Positions 1 through 8,578 of a stretch of DNA of 52,980 nucleotides are shown in pieces. Where the stretch lies: positions 1 to 52,980 of the forward strand of contig JADZEF010000345.1 of assembly GCA_020850695.1 (NCBI GenBank), read 5' to 3'. Numbering within the stretch: the first letter of the stretch is position 1; each line of letters opens with the position of its first letter. The notes below the pieces were generated by a model. The model made no database searches, had not been told where the DNA came from, and saw only the letters and a list, made by a program, of their open reading frames with translations. This stretch comes from Planctomycetaceae bacterium (GTDB taxonomy: Bacteria; Planctomycetota; Planctomycetia; Planctomycetales; Planctomycetaceae). The position numbers and the translations under genes were made by a program.

Positions 1-136
1 CGAGGAGCAGATCGCAGGTGCCGGCCTTCTCGTCATCGACCCAACGGAAGGAATCCTCGCCGGCGGCGGGCGAACCGAGCCAACTGAAGGGGACGAGTGA
101 CGCCAGGAGAATCGTCGAACGCAGGGGGGAGAGCAT
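1..136 (-). CDS. Secreted DUF6807 (PmoA-like)-type protein, N-terminal fragment
   Basis: Only the first 45 codons lie in the window; the rest runs off the left edge. Reading from the ATG at 136 gives a signal peptide (MLSPLRSTILLASLVPF, then a small-residue cleavage region around SPAAGED) followed by FRWVDDEKAGTCDLLL. A Phe/Trp-Asp-Asp start followed by DLLL soon after the signal peptide is what I recall from planctomycete DUF6807 proteins, which are secreted and of unknown function. The frame is open to the edge and the signal peptide is convincing. The family call rests on about 20 residues and is tentative. It is transcribed away from the methyltransferase remnant to its right. Confidence 0.5.
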   Translation of the reverse strand, partial: MLSPLRSTILLASLVPFSWLGSPAAGEDSFRWVDDEKAGTCDLLL

Positions 137-589
137 GGGGAGACTCGCTCAGCGCGGGAAGCGTTGGTGACGGAATTGCATCAAAGTCGAAGGGACTCAA
201 TCTGTTCCTTCGCTGTGGTCCGAGCATCATAACGTTCCACAAGGCGAATGCCCTGCTCACGCCCCTTCTCGGACGCGGCCGAAGTCGTCGCGGAACGTCT
301 CTCACTCCTGCGGCGTTGCCCATGGGACACTGCGATCTACAAAAACCTATGAATTGATTAGGGATTTCGCCGCAATCCCTGATGAGAAATGGTCTTTCCA
401 CGCCGAACGCAGATTTCTACTATCCCGGCCCCCTGCGGGATCCTCTCTGGACGTTTGCGTCGCCTTCTTGCGGCGAGGAGTTCTCCCAATGTCGCTTCCT
501 TCCCTCGCCATCAATAATTCTTCGGCTTCCCTGCGGGAATCCGAGGCTTGGGGTGCATCGCAAGACGTATCCAGTGCTTCCTCGCCTCT
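137..589. other. Intergenic stretch without a supported gene
   Basis: No reading frame here has coding character. The only structure seen is a short perfect hairpin, AGGGATT (360-366) and AATCCCT (374-380) around a 7-base loop, without a T tract, so it is not a convincing terminator. The stretch contains the upstream region of the minus-strand gene ending at the left edge and of the damaged methyltransferase gene. Confidence 0.5.
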
Positions 590-1295
590 ATGCCCGATCC
601 CGAGCGATTCGCGTCCGGCCCTGGCCACCGCGGGGTGCTACGGCGAAGTCGTCGCGCGGTTCGACACGGCAGGAGTGCCCGACAAGTACCCGTCCGAGTT
701 CGGCCGTTCCTGGCGTGAGCGTCGCGAGGTCGGTTGACTGAGGCGGTTCCTTGCCACGGTCCCCGCGGGAAGCAACGTTCTCGATCTCCCTTGCGGGACG
801 GGACGCCTGACCCCGCTGCTGGCCGAACGGGGGCTGCGGATTACCGGAGCCGACAGTTCGCCGCGGATGGCCGAACTCGCACACGCCAACTGGGCGCGAC
901 GCGGCCCTGGGCGGACGGACGCCACCGCACAGTTCCTGGTGCGCGAAGGGGGAGCGACCGGTTTTGCCGACGGAACCTTCGACGCCGTCGTCTGCAACCG
1001 CCTGTTCCATCATTTCCGAGAGCCGTCCATTCGCGTCGCCGTGCTGAGCGAGTTCCGTCGCATCTGCTGCGGGCGGATTTTCGTGTCGTTCTTCAACTCG
1101 TTCGCGCTCGATGCCGTGCGGTTCCGCATGAAACACTGGTTGCGGGGAACGACGCCGACCGATCGGATTCCGATTCCGATGTCGGATTTTGCCGCGGACA
1201 TCCGTGCGGCCGGACTGCGGGTGCTGAGCACGTCCCCCATCGCGTGGGGGCTCTCGCCGATGTGGTACGTCGAGCTGTGCGACGCGAGCGTATAA
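590..1295 (+). pseudogene. Class I SAM-dependent methyltransferase gene broken by an in-frame stop
   Basis: In the frame that ends at the TAA at 1293-1295 the translation reads GEVVARFDTAGVPDKYPSEF...RERREVG, then TGA at 735-737, then LRRFLATVPAGSNVLDLPCGTGRL and on to the end. VLDLPCGTG (about 777-803) is SAM-binding motif I, and FDAVVCNRLFHHF is a typical motif IV region. Protein-like sequence continues in the same frame on both sides of the TGA, so one substitution (for example CGA to TGA) would explain the break. The ATG at 590 (MPDPERFA) is in another frame, so a second lesion near 620-640 is possible. A 142-residue product could start at 867, but it would lack motif I. A sequencing error is the main alternative. 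It converges on the DUF4058 gene with 4 bases between stops. Confidence 0.6.
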
Positions 1296-1299
1296 CACT

Positions 1300-1968
1300 T
1301 CAGCGATCTTCGATCACGCGCCGCCAGCGTTCCGGGACGCCGGACCAGGCTTCGAGGTAGGTCGCTTCGAGTGGAACGTTGACGTAGTGATCGGTGCTGA
1401 GGAACAGCGGCATCTCGATGAGCGGCGTGCCGACGGATGTTGGTTCGACGTAACATCGGAAAGCGGGAGATCCGGCGTAGGCGGCGAGCGTCAGCGGAGC
1501 CTCGGGCGGAGCCGTGTAACCGGGCCCGTCGATCGAGTCCCAGATCGCTCCGTGAATGCCGTTCGGATCGTGCGGGCCCGGCGGGAACAGGTCGATGACC
1601 AGCAGGTGATATCCACCGACAAGCGCCGCGACCGCCTTGTCCAGAAACGAACTGAGGAGCCGCGCGCCGTCCTTGTTTCCCGGCGAGACGATTTCAAGGA
1701 ACGCCACGACCCTGTCGCCACTGGAATGGCGAATGACGAGTCTCCGCCGGCGAATGGGGTTGATGTGAATCTCTCGCGCTTCCGCCGTGCCACGCGATTC
1801 GAGTGTCAGAACATCCAGGCCGATGCCGCCGGCGACCTGTTCGGCCAGGGCGTAGTAGCCGCTTGGGAGCAAGCCGTGGTTGAGCGCCTTCTGCAGTTCG
1901 GCCAACCACGCCACATGGAACGCGTGAAACGTGCCGGCCGAAACGCGAGTCCAGTCATGCACGGGCAT
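1300..1968 (-). CDS. DUF4058 family protein
   Basis: The 222-residue protein starts MPVHDWTRVSAGTFHAFHVAW. It carries the conserved core of DUF4058: residues like VAFLEIVSPGNKDG in the middle, then LLVIDLFPPGPHDP and a C-terminal YLEAWSGVPERWR. Upstream in-frame codons exist, but the ATG at 1968 is preceded by AAGGGATG and gives the family's usual MPxHDW N-terminus. DUF4058 proteins are of unknown function. The EIVSPGNK segment resembles a nuclease-like E-x-K arrangement, which is only a suggestion. There is no signal peptide. It is divergent from the PRPP synthetase gene. Confidence 0.85.
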   Translation of the reverse strand: MPVHDWTRVSAGTFHAFHVAWLAELQKALNHGLLPSGYYALAEQVAGGIGLDVLTLESRGTAEAREIHINPIRRRRLVIRHSSGDRVVAFLEIVSPGNKDGARLLSSFLDKAVAALVGGYHLLVIDLFPPGPHDPNGIHGAIWDSIDGPGYTAPPEAPLTLAAYAGSPAFRCYVEPTSVGTPLIEMPLFLSTDHYVNVPLEATYLEAWSGVPERWRRVIEDR

Positions 1969-2279
1969 TGGGACATCCCTTAAGCAAATGGGTCGGGCCA
2001 CCTGCCGCAGGCCGCCGACGGAGATTGTCACAGCAACCCCGACCGCCCCCTGCCGAAACCCTCCCTTGTACCCACCCCCGGCTTCGCTATTATGAAGTGG
2101 CGGTCCATTTTCCGTCACGAGCCGACTTCTTCGAGCCGTTGCTGCCGGTCCAGTTCCTGCGGCGACGGCTCGTTCCGCTTTACTGACCCATTGCCACCCG
2201 CATGTCCCGCCTGCGTCCGTCCCTTGCCGCTCCCAGCGTTGGCCCGCGCCCCCAGCCGTTTCAGGCGCCGCAAGGGGAC

Positions 2280-3224
2280 ATGGCGATCCTCGCAGGGTCC
2301 GGCAACCCGCTCCTGGCGCAATCGATCGCTAACGCCCTTGGCGTCCGCCTGACCCCCTGCCGCGCCCACATCTTCAGCGACGGCAACGTCTTCGTGCGAA
2401 TCAAGGAGAACGTCCGCGGCCGCGACACATTCATCATTCAGGGGGTGCACCACCCCGTGAATGACAACTTCATGGAACTCCTGTTCTGGGTCGACGCCCT
2501 CAAGCGGGCCAGCGCCCAGCAGGTGACGGCCGTCATCCCGTTCTTCAGCTACGCGAAGGGGGACAAGAAGGACGAGCCCCGTGTTTCCATCCGCGCCCGC
2601 GTTTGTGCGGACGCGATCGAAGCGGCCGGAGCCGACCGCGTCCTGACGATGGATCTGCATAGCCCCCAGATCCAGGGGTTCTTCAGCGTCCCCGTCGACC
2701 ACCTCTACGCCCGCCACGTCCTGTGCGAGCACATCCAGTCGCTCGGCATCTCCGACCTGGTCGTGTGCAGCCCCGACGTGGGCTTTGCGAAGGGAGCGTC
2801 CGCCTACGCGAACATCCTCGGCGTGCCGGTCGTGATCGGCAACAAGCAGCGCGTCGATCACTCGGAAAACCCTGAAGTTCTCGAAGTCATCGGGAACGTC
2901 GAGGGGAAAAACGTGATCCTGGTCGACGACTTCGCGATTACCGGCCGCTCGCTCATCAGCATGGGCGAGGTGTGCCGCGAGCGCGGAGCGAAGGATATCT
3001 ACGCGGCGGTCTCGCACGGCGTGCTGTCGAAGGGGGCCGCGGCCCGCATTGGCGACAGCCTCATCCGCAAGATGTTCATCACCGACACCGTCGAAAACCC
3101 CGTCGATCCGCTCCCCGCCAATATCGAAACCGTCACCGTCGCCCCCCTCTTCGCCCAGGCCATCCGCTCGATCCACGACCGGAGCAGCATCAGCATGCTG
3201 TTCCCGGAGGATAAGGCCGAGTGA
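2280..3224 (+). CDS. prs: Ribose-phosphate pyrophosphokinase (PRPP synthetase), variant PRPP loop
   Basis: This cytoplasmic enzyme makes PRPP from ribose 5-phosphate and ATP for nucleotide, histidine, tryptophan and NAD synthesis. The start at 2280 gives 314 residues, close to the family length, begins MAILAGSGNPLLA as expected, and has AAGGGG just upstream; an ATG at 2202 would add an atypical 26-residue extension. Visible motifs are the ATP-binding YAKGDKKDEPRVSI, the metal-binding DLHSPQIQGFF, and the flexible-loop NKQR. The PRPP-binding loop reads VILVDDFAITGRS, whereas class I enzymes usually have VDDxxDTxGT. The fold and reaction are very likely kept, but the loop suggests a divergent subfamily. 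The gene stands alone, with a G-rich repeat after it. Confidence 0.92.
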   Translation: MAILAGSGNPLLAQSIANALGVRLTPCRAHIFSDGNVFVRIKENVRGRDTFIIQGVHHPVNDNFMELLFWVDALKRASAQQVTAVIPFFSYAKGDKKDEPRVSIRARVCADAIEAAGADRVLTMDLHSPQIQGFFSVPVDHLYARHVLCEHIQSLGISDLVVCSPDVGFAKGASAYANILGVPVVIGNKQRVDHSENPEVLEVIGNVEGKNVILVDDFAITGRSLISMGEVCRERGAKDIYAAVSHGVLSKGAAARIGDSLIRKMFITDTVENPVDPLPANIETVTVAPLFAQAIRSIHDRSSISMLFPEDKAE

Positions 3225-3227
3225 GTC

Positions 3228-3300
3228 GCGATGGGGGGATGGGGCGAGGGGGAGATGGGGGGACGCGCTTCGCGGATGGAGCGATGGAGAGACCGAGGGA
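3228..3300 (+). repeat. G-rich GATGGGG low-complexity spacer repeat
   Basis: A purine-rich run of irregular GATGGGG/GATGGAG units fills the spacer between prs and the lipoprotein gene (for example GATGGGGGGATGGGGCGAGG). A closely similar run, also starting just after a stop codon, lies at 30899-30940. The pattern is seen directly; its role is unknown. A G-quadruplex-capable strand or a simple replication-slippage repeat are both possible. Confidence 0.6.
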
Positions 3301-3343
3301 CGGAGAGAGCTTCGTTCGACGCCGATTGCTGAGGGGACGCAAC

Positions 3344-4369
3344 ATGATGTGGGCATCGTCCGGTTTTCGCACCATCGCCTCGTGCCTGGTTTGCTTTATT
3401 CTGTTGGCGACGGGTTGCGATGAAGGCAAGAAACCGATCGTCGATCCGGCCGGACCGGAGAAGGCCGGCACTGCCGCCAAGCCGGCCCTTGAGGAAGTGA
3501 CGCTTCAGCTCAACTGGACTCCCGAGACCGAGCATGGCGGGTTTTACGCAGCGCTGGTTCACGGGTATTACGAAGAGGCGGGATTGAAGGTCGAGATCCG
3601 TCCCGGCGGGCCGGGGGCTCCGGTGGGACCGATGGTCGCCGGCGGTCAGGTGACGTTCGGAATCGACAACGCGGACAAGATGCTCGGCTTCCGCTCGCAG
3701 GGGGCGGACCTCGTCGCCCTGTTTGCGTCGCTGCAGACCAGCCCCCGATGCCTCATCGTCCACGAGGACTCGCCGATCAAGTCGTTCGACGATCTCGAAG
3801 GGGTCACGCTCGCGATGGGAAACCAGCCGTGGGCCGAGTTCCTCAAGAAGAAGCTTCCGCTCAAGGACGTGAAGATCGTCCCCAACCCGGCGGGCCTCGC
3901 TCAGTTCCTGAACGACAAGAGCTTCGTGCAGCAGGGCTACGTCTTCAGCGAGCCGCTGAGCGTCGCGGAGCAAGGAGGCAAGGCCCGCTCGCTCCTCGTC
4001 TCGGACCTCGGATACAACCCCTACACGAGCCTGTTGATCGCCAACGGATCCCTGGTGAAGGAGAAGCCCGACCTGATGAAGCGGATGGTGGGAGCCTCCC
4101 TCAAAGGATGGCAGAAATATCTCGAAGACCCCGCCAAGGCGAACGAAGCGATCCATAAGGCGAACGACCTGATGTCGCTCGAAGTGCTGAAGGACGGCGT
4201 CGAGACAATGAAGCCGCTCTGCTTCGGCGACGACTCCGACCCGGCAAACCTCGGCCGCATGACGGCCGAGCGCTGGAAGACGCTGACCGACCAGCTGATT
4301 GAAATCGGCGCGATCAAGGAAGGCTCGGTTGATCCCGAGGCGGCATTCACGACCGAATTTTTGAGGTGA
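3344..4369 (+). CDS. ABC-type substrate-binding lipoprotein, NMT1/THI5-like
   Basis: The 341-residue protein begins with a lipoprotein signal: a hydrophobic stretch ending LLATGC, with Cys25 as the likely lipidated residue. It then shows the fold of periplasmic binding proteins of the NMT1/THI5 and nitrate/taurine type: LQLNWTPETEHGGFYAALVHGYYEEAGLKVEI, GGQVTFGIDNADKM and FDDLEGVTLAMG. In that family the ligand is a small molecule such as a thiamine-pyrimidine precursor, taurine or riboflavin; the substrate here cannot be told from sequence. ATG at 3344 follows GAGGGGACG. No permease or ATPase gene lies nearby, so it is an orphan binding protein or its transporter is elsewhere. Confidence 0.85.
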   Translation: MMWASSGFRTIASCLVCFILLATGCDEGKKPIVDPAGPEKAGTAAKPALEEVTLQLNWTPETEHGGFYAALVHGYYEEAGLKVEIRPGGPGAPVGPMVAGGQVTFGIDNADKMLGFRSQGADLVALFASLQTSPRCLIVHEDSPIKSFDDLEGVTLAMGNQPWAEFLKKKLPLKDVKIVPNPAGLAQFLNDKSFVQQGYVFSEPLSVAEQGGKARSLLVSDLGYNPYTSLLIANGSLVKEKPDLMKRMVGASLKGWQKYLEDPAKANEAIHKANDLMSLEVLKDGVETMKPLCFGDDSDPANLGRMTAERWKTLTDQLIEIGAIKEGSVDPEAAFTTEFLR

Positions 4370-4584
4370 GCGCAGGTGCCGGCTCTAGCCTCGCCTGCAA
4401 TCCGGGTCGATGGCGTCCCCGGATGGTCCTGATGTCATCGGTTCCATGTCGCCCGGACCGCGGCCGACGTGGACATCACGCAGAGTTGCGGATCGGCGAA
4501 AAGCCCCCCGAGACGCACACCCGGGGAAAAATCCCGGGACTCGGCGAGAGGCAAGAACGACTCAAGGGGGATTGCCGGGGATGC
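4370..4584. other. Spacer between convergent genes
   Basis: No gene is supported here. A 6-bp hairpin, CCCGGG (4520-4525) and CCCGGG (4533-4538) around GAAAAAT, sits between the two convergent stop codons and could help end transcription, but it lacks a T tract. Confidence 0.4.
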
Positions 4585-6522
4585 CTATCCGATCGACGTG
4601 ATCGGCAGCGGGACAAGGACTGAAGTACGCAGATCCGGCGTGGCCGGCTCCTCCTCGGCCAGGACGGTGTCGACGAGGAAGTAGAGGAGCTTCCGCAGCT
4701 CTTCGTTCGCGACGTCGTCCGCCAGGGCTTCGGCCCGTGACCGCGACTTGTCGACCAGCGACTGGGCGGTGTCGAAGACGTTGCACGCTTCGAAAATCCG
4801 CCGCAGCTTTCCGGCCCGCAACGTGGCGGGCTCGGTCGAGGTCACGAGGCTTTCCAGTTCGCGGCGCTGGGCGTCGTTTGCCGATTGCAGGGCAAGGGCC
4901 AGCAGCACTGTCGGGCGGAGGGCCGCCCCGTCCTGCCCTGCCACCAGCTTGTTGTTGTCGTCTCCCCGCCAGTCCTTCAGGTCATTGAGGATCTGGAAGC
5001 CGACGCCGAGGTGCCGGCAGAAGACGGGGACCATTTCTTCGTAGGGCTTCACGTCGCCCGCCAGCCGCAGCCCCGCGTACAGGGCGGCTTCGAAGGCGGG
5101 AGACGTCTTGAGGGCGTAGATCTGCAGGGCGTCGAGCGGCGAGATCTTGAGATCGGGCTGGGCCTGCCAGGCCATCTCGGCTCCCTGGCCGTCGCACAGC
5201 TTGATGTGAGCGGCCGCCATGCGGTCGAGGATGTCGGCGGTCGCTTCGGATCCGATCTCGCCGCGGGCGGCGGTCACCAGCCGGTAACCGAGACCGATGA
5301 GATGGTCGCCGATGTTGATGGCCATCCCGATGCCATGCCGGCGATGGATGGTCTCGCGGCCGTAGCGGTAAAGGTCGTTGTCCTCGATGTCGTCATGGAC
5401 GAGCGACGCCTTGTGGAAAGCTTCGATTGCCATGGCCACGCGGCAGACGCCGTCCGAGTAATGGATGTGCCCTTCATGGCCGGGGCCGGACGACGTCGCC
5501 TTGCCGCCCGTCAGGGCGTCGTAAGCGGCGAGCGTGATGAATGGCCGGAACCGTTTGCCGCCGTTGGCGAGCCAGTCGTAGGCGACATCTTCGGTGATGC
5601 CCAGCGGCGACTTGGCGGCTTCGGGAGTCTTGCTGCGGACGCGCGGCAGCAGGCGGTCGAAGTCCTGCTCGAACAGCCGGTTCGACACGCGCATCAGCGG
5701 GACGTAGGTCGTGGTCTGCTCCTCGGGAAGCGGCTCGTATTTTTCGAGCACGTCCCACACCCACGACTCGTCCATCTTCGTGTTTTTGCAATCCCCCGAG
5801 TGGAGCGGGATGGCATAGGACGGCACGCCCGCGATCAGCACCTTATCGATCGCCTTTTCGAGGACGTTGAGGCACGCGACGCCAAGGATGCTGTCGATGT
5901 AACCCGCCACGATGATCTTGAGGACGATCGGCGAGCCCTCGGCCACGAGCACCTTGTATCCCAGCTTCTCGGCCTTCACCTTGTAGTCGGCGATCGAGCA
6001 GGCCCCGCACTTCTCGCAGTCGAGCCCGAACTCGTCGTAGTCCGCCGGGCAACCTTCGGCATGCTTGAGGCAGTGCGGGAGGAGCAGCATGCGGCGCTCG
6101 AAGGGCGTGGCCAGGAACTGCCGCTTCCAGAAGAAGTTGCCGATCAGCACCATCGCGAAGCCGAGGTACTTCTCGGGGAGGGCCATCTGGTCGAGCAGCG
6201 CGCGCCCGTGCTTTTCGAGCTCGTTCTTGGTGAAAGCCCGCGACTTGTCGAGTCCCGCGGCGTACTTCTCCGCGCAAGCCTTCACTCGTTCGCGGAGTTC
6301 CAGCGTTTCCGGAACGATCTTGAGATGAGCGGTGCTGGGGCGGCCGGGGCGCTTCGGCTTCACCGGGGCCGGGTCGTCGTCCTCGACATGAGTCTCTTCG
6401 GCATCCGCATCGGCACTGGTCGTCGCATCCTCGTCCTGCTGGATGTCGCTCTCGCGGCGGCGGGTGAGTGGGGAAGCCTCCGCAACACCGCTTCCGGGCA
6501 GATCAGTCGAATCAAGCGACAC
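4585..6522 (-). CDS. DUF116 domain fused to a trans-polyprenyl diphosphate synthase
   Basis: About 645 residues from a GTG at 6522 (GGGAG seven bases upstream; a TTG at 6543 is the alternative). After an acidic, disordered N-terminus, residues about 85-255 match DUF116, a Cys-rich domain: [12 protein letters not shown] with Cys151 and Cys158, then a C-x2-C-x2-C cluster at 169, 172 and 175, likely holding metal or an Fe-S cluster. Residues about 300-590 are a class I isoprenyl diphosphate synthase with GGKRFRP, the first Asp-rich motif DDIED (377-381) and a second motif NDLKD (513-517), where the first Asp is Asn. Such enzymes condense isopentenyl units. The gene lies directly downstream of the squalene-hopene cyclase, which suggests a role in supplying or shaping its substrate. 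The role of DUF116 is unknown. Confidence 0.85.
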   Translation of the reverse strand: MSLDSTDLPGSGVAEASPLTRRRESDIQQDEDATTSADADAEETHVEDDDPAPVKPKRPGRPSTAHLKIVPETLELRERVKACAEKYAAGLDKSRAFTKNELEKHGRALLDQMALPEKYLGFAMVLIGNFFWKRQFLATPFERRMLLLPHCLKHAEGCPADYDEFGLDCEKCGACSIADYKVKAEKLGYKVLVAEGSPIVLKIIVAGYIDSILGVACLNVLEKAIDKVLIAGVPSYAIPLHSGDCKNTKMDESWVWDVLEKYEPLPEEQTTTYVPLMRVSNRLFEQDFDRLLPRVRSKTPEAAKSPLGITEDVAYDWLANGGKRFRPFITLAAYDALTGGKATSSGPGHEGHIHYSDGVCRVAMAIEAFHKASLVHDDIEDNDLYRYGRETIHRRHGIGMAINIGDHLIGLGYRLVTAARGEIGSEATADILDRMAAAHIKLCDGQGAEMAWQAQPDLKISPLDALQIYALKTSPAFEAALYAGLRLAGDVKPYEEMVPVFCRHLGVGFQILNDLKDWRGDDNNKLVAGQDGAALRPTVLLALALQSANDAQRRELESLVTSTEPATLRAGKLRRIFEACNVFDTAQSLVDKSRSRAEALADDVANEELRKLLYFLVDTVLAEEEPATPDLRTSVLVPLPITSIG

Positions 6523-6661
6523 GAGGGAACTCCCAAGGAACAATTTCGTCTGCGAAAAATGCGATAATCAGAAAGTCAAAAAAAACACGCTGCAACCCGA
6601 GGGGACGATCAGATGATTCCATTCACAATCGCGGTCATGCATACGTTCTCATGGAGAGCCC

Positions 6662-8509
6662 CTAGGGAACCACCGACTCAACCCTAACGACTCCGGTCGA
6701 CAGACGGCTCAACGCGGTGCGGAGACATCCGCACAGGAAGATCTGCGGATAAAGCTTTTCAAAATACCACAACTTGGCGAAATAGAAACCAATGGGGGAG
6801 GCTTCGCGGTGCTCGCCTCGTTCGACTTTGTTCACCAGCCACTCCAGCCCGGTTTGCGCGGCAGAGTCATTCGGGTTCGCACCCAGCAGCGCTTCCACCG
6901 CGAGGGCCGTCTCTTCGATGGATGAGACGGTTCCGGGGCCTGCCCCCCAACCTCCGTCCGCATTCTGGTTATTCCGAATCCAATCGAGCGCGCGGCGACT
7001 GGCGTTCGATTCGTGACCAACCGCCCGATAGGCTGCCAGAACCTTCGCCGTTCCGTAGGTCGGATTCACCTCGTCCGGGGCGTGCTGGTTGCCGAACCAG
7101 AGGGGGAGCCACGCGCCGTCCGGCCGCTGGTTCTTCTCCAGGAATGCGAATCCGGATTCGAGCGCGCGTTCGGCCAGCAGCGCAAGATCGCCATTGGATT
7201 CCGACGCCGCCCCGTTCACCCAGGCGTGGAGTGCGCGGATGACATGAGCGGTGAGGTCGTTCGAACTCCGGTCGAACGGGAGCTTCCCCCACCCTCGGCA
7301 AAACGTCGGCCAGCCGCAATCGCGGTTCTGAAGATCGAGGAGCCACTTCACCCCCTGCGCCAGCGCCTGACGATCGGACTGCCACCCCTCCCCGTTGGCT
7401 CCGAGTTGCAGCAGCGCGAGAATGGCTCCCGGCGTGTCGTCCGCATCGGGGACTCCGCCGGGAAGATCCGTCCAGGCCCAGCCGCCGGGATCGGCGTTGG
7501 TGTAAGGATGCAGTGAGGTCCATTGCTGCCGTCGAAGCCAGTCGCGCAGGGCGGGACGGGAGTCGCTCGGCAGGTCGTCGCCGAGGGCGTTGATGGAAAG
7601 GGTCGTCACCCAGGTGGCTAGATTGGTGTCGATCGGCCAACTGCCGTCCTCGCGAACCGATTCCCGCAGGAAGCGAAAACCCTTAACCGCCACCGGATGG
7701 TCCGAGCGTCCCATCCCGGCCAGACTCATCGTCACGAAGCTGGTGAGAGGAGTCGCTTCGAGGAACCCGCCGTTCTCCGGCTGGATGCGTTCGAGCTGCC
7801 GCAACGACGGAGCGACGGAGAGCTTCCGCAGTATCCAGGTCGGCAGCATTCGTGGTTTTCGGAAGTGGAACCGCACCTGCCCGATGGCGATGAGGGCGGG
7901 CAAGGCATAGCTGACGACCGGCAGCTTGACCGTCTTGTAGAACCGGGCCGGAATGCAGGCGAGCTCGAACGGGAGTGCGGGAACGTCGCGCCATTCGACC
8001 AGCCCCGCCAAGGCACATTGGGTGAGGATTGGGACCGAGAACGTGTGGTCGCGTCCGTAACGCTGCTTCACCGCGCGAATGCCGCCCACGTCGTCGATGG
8101 AGTGCGCGGCGTCGGAAACGGTGCGGGCGTATTGCTCGTCGGCTCCCGCCGCATGAAAGGCGGCCCGAGCCAACATCGTCGTCGAGATGTTGCTGATGCT
8201 CCGCGTCGTGTCTCCCCAGCCGCCGTCCTTGTTCTGGTGCGCGGCCAGCCATGCCAGCCCGCGGTCGATCAGCGTCTGGACGTCGACCAGCAGCGCCGCC
8301 CGCTCGTCGTTGGGGTCCGGCAATCGCCCGGTCTTGTGCCAGTCGCGGCGAAGCATCTCGAGCGCCATGACGGCGGTGGCGGTTGAGAGCGGCGACGTCG
8401 AAAGCTCGCCCACCCAATGTCCCGCGGGCGACCGTTCGGCCAGCAACCCGTCGCGCACCGTCTGATAGGCGGCCGTCAGCCGTTCGAGCGAAATCTCCGG
8501 AAGAGTCAT
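6662..8509 (-). CDS. shc: Squalene-hopene cyclase family (class II terpene cyclase)
   Basis: A 615-residue alpha/alpha toroid protein with repeated QW-type motifs (QNKDGGWGD, QNRDCGWPTF, QRPDGAWLP, QNADGGWG). The protonating acid motif DxDDT is present as DADDT at residues 355-359. Length and motif order fit squalene-hopene cyclase, which folds squalene to hopene on the inner membrane face. A squalene synthase of HpnC type lies 16.6 kb away, which supports hopanoid synthesis in this organism. The downstream prenyl synthase fusion may be co-transcribed (139-base spacer). A cyclase acting on another linear terpene is the alternative. Confidence 0.9.
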   Translation of the reverse strand: MTLPEISLERLTAAYQTVRDGLLAERSPAGHWVGELSTSPLSTATAVMALEMLRRDWHKTGRLPDPNDERAALLVDVQTLIDRGLAWLAAHQNKDGGWGDTTRSISNISTTMLARAAFHAAGADEQYARTVSDAAHSIDDVGGIRAVKQRYGRDHTFSVPILTQCALAGLVEWRDVPALPFELACIPARFYKTVKLPVVSYALPALIAIGQVRFHFRKPRMLPTWILRKLSVAPSLRQLERIQPENGGFLEATPLTSFVTMSLAGMGRSDHPVAVKGFRFLRESVREDGSWPIDTNLATWVTTLSINALGDDLPSDSRPALRDWLRRQQWTSLHPYTNADPGGWAWTDLPGGVPDADDTPGAILALLQLGANGEGWQSDRQALAQGVKWLLDLQNRDCGWPTFCRGWGKLPFDRSSNDLTAHVIRALHAWVNGAASESNGDLALLAERALESGFAFLEKNQRPDGAWLPLWFGNQHAPDEVNPTYGTAKVLAAYRAVGHESNASRRALDWIRNNQNADGGWGAGPGTVSSIEETALAVEALLGANPNDSAAQTGLEWLVNKVERGEHREASPIGFYFAKLWYFEKLYPQIFLCGCLRTALSRLSTGVVRVESVVP

Positions 8510-8578
8510 CGAGGCCTTTACTGGAGTGGCGGCTGACAGTGATGCAGGGGGGAGTCGATGCTCGGTCTGCAGAAGAAC

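Noticed and set aside
735..737. TGA as a selenocysteine codon in the methyltransferase
   Set aside because: The family has no selenocysteine at this point, the residue is far from motif I, and no SECIS-like hairpin was seen after it.
4885..6567. Long plus-strand open frame opposite the prenyl synthase gene
   Set aside because: It is an antisense shadow of the high-GC real gene; its translation has no recognisable motif while the minus strand shows clear enzyme motifs.
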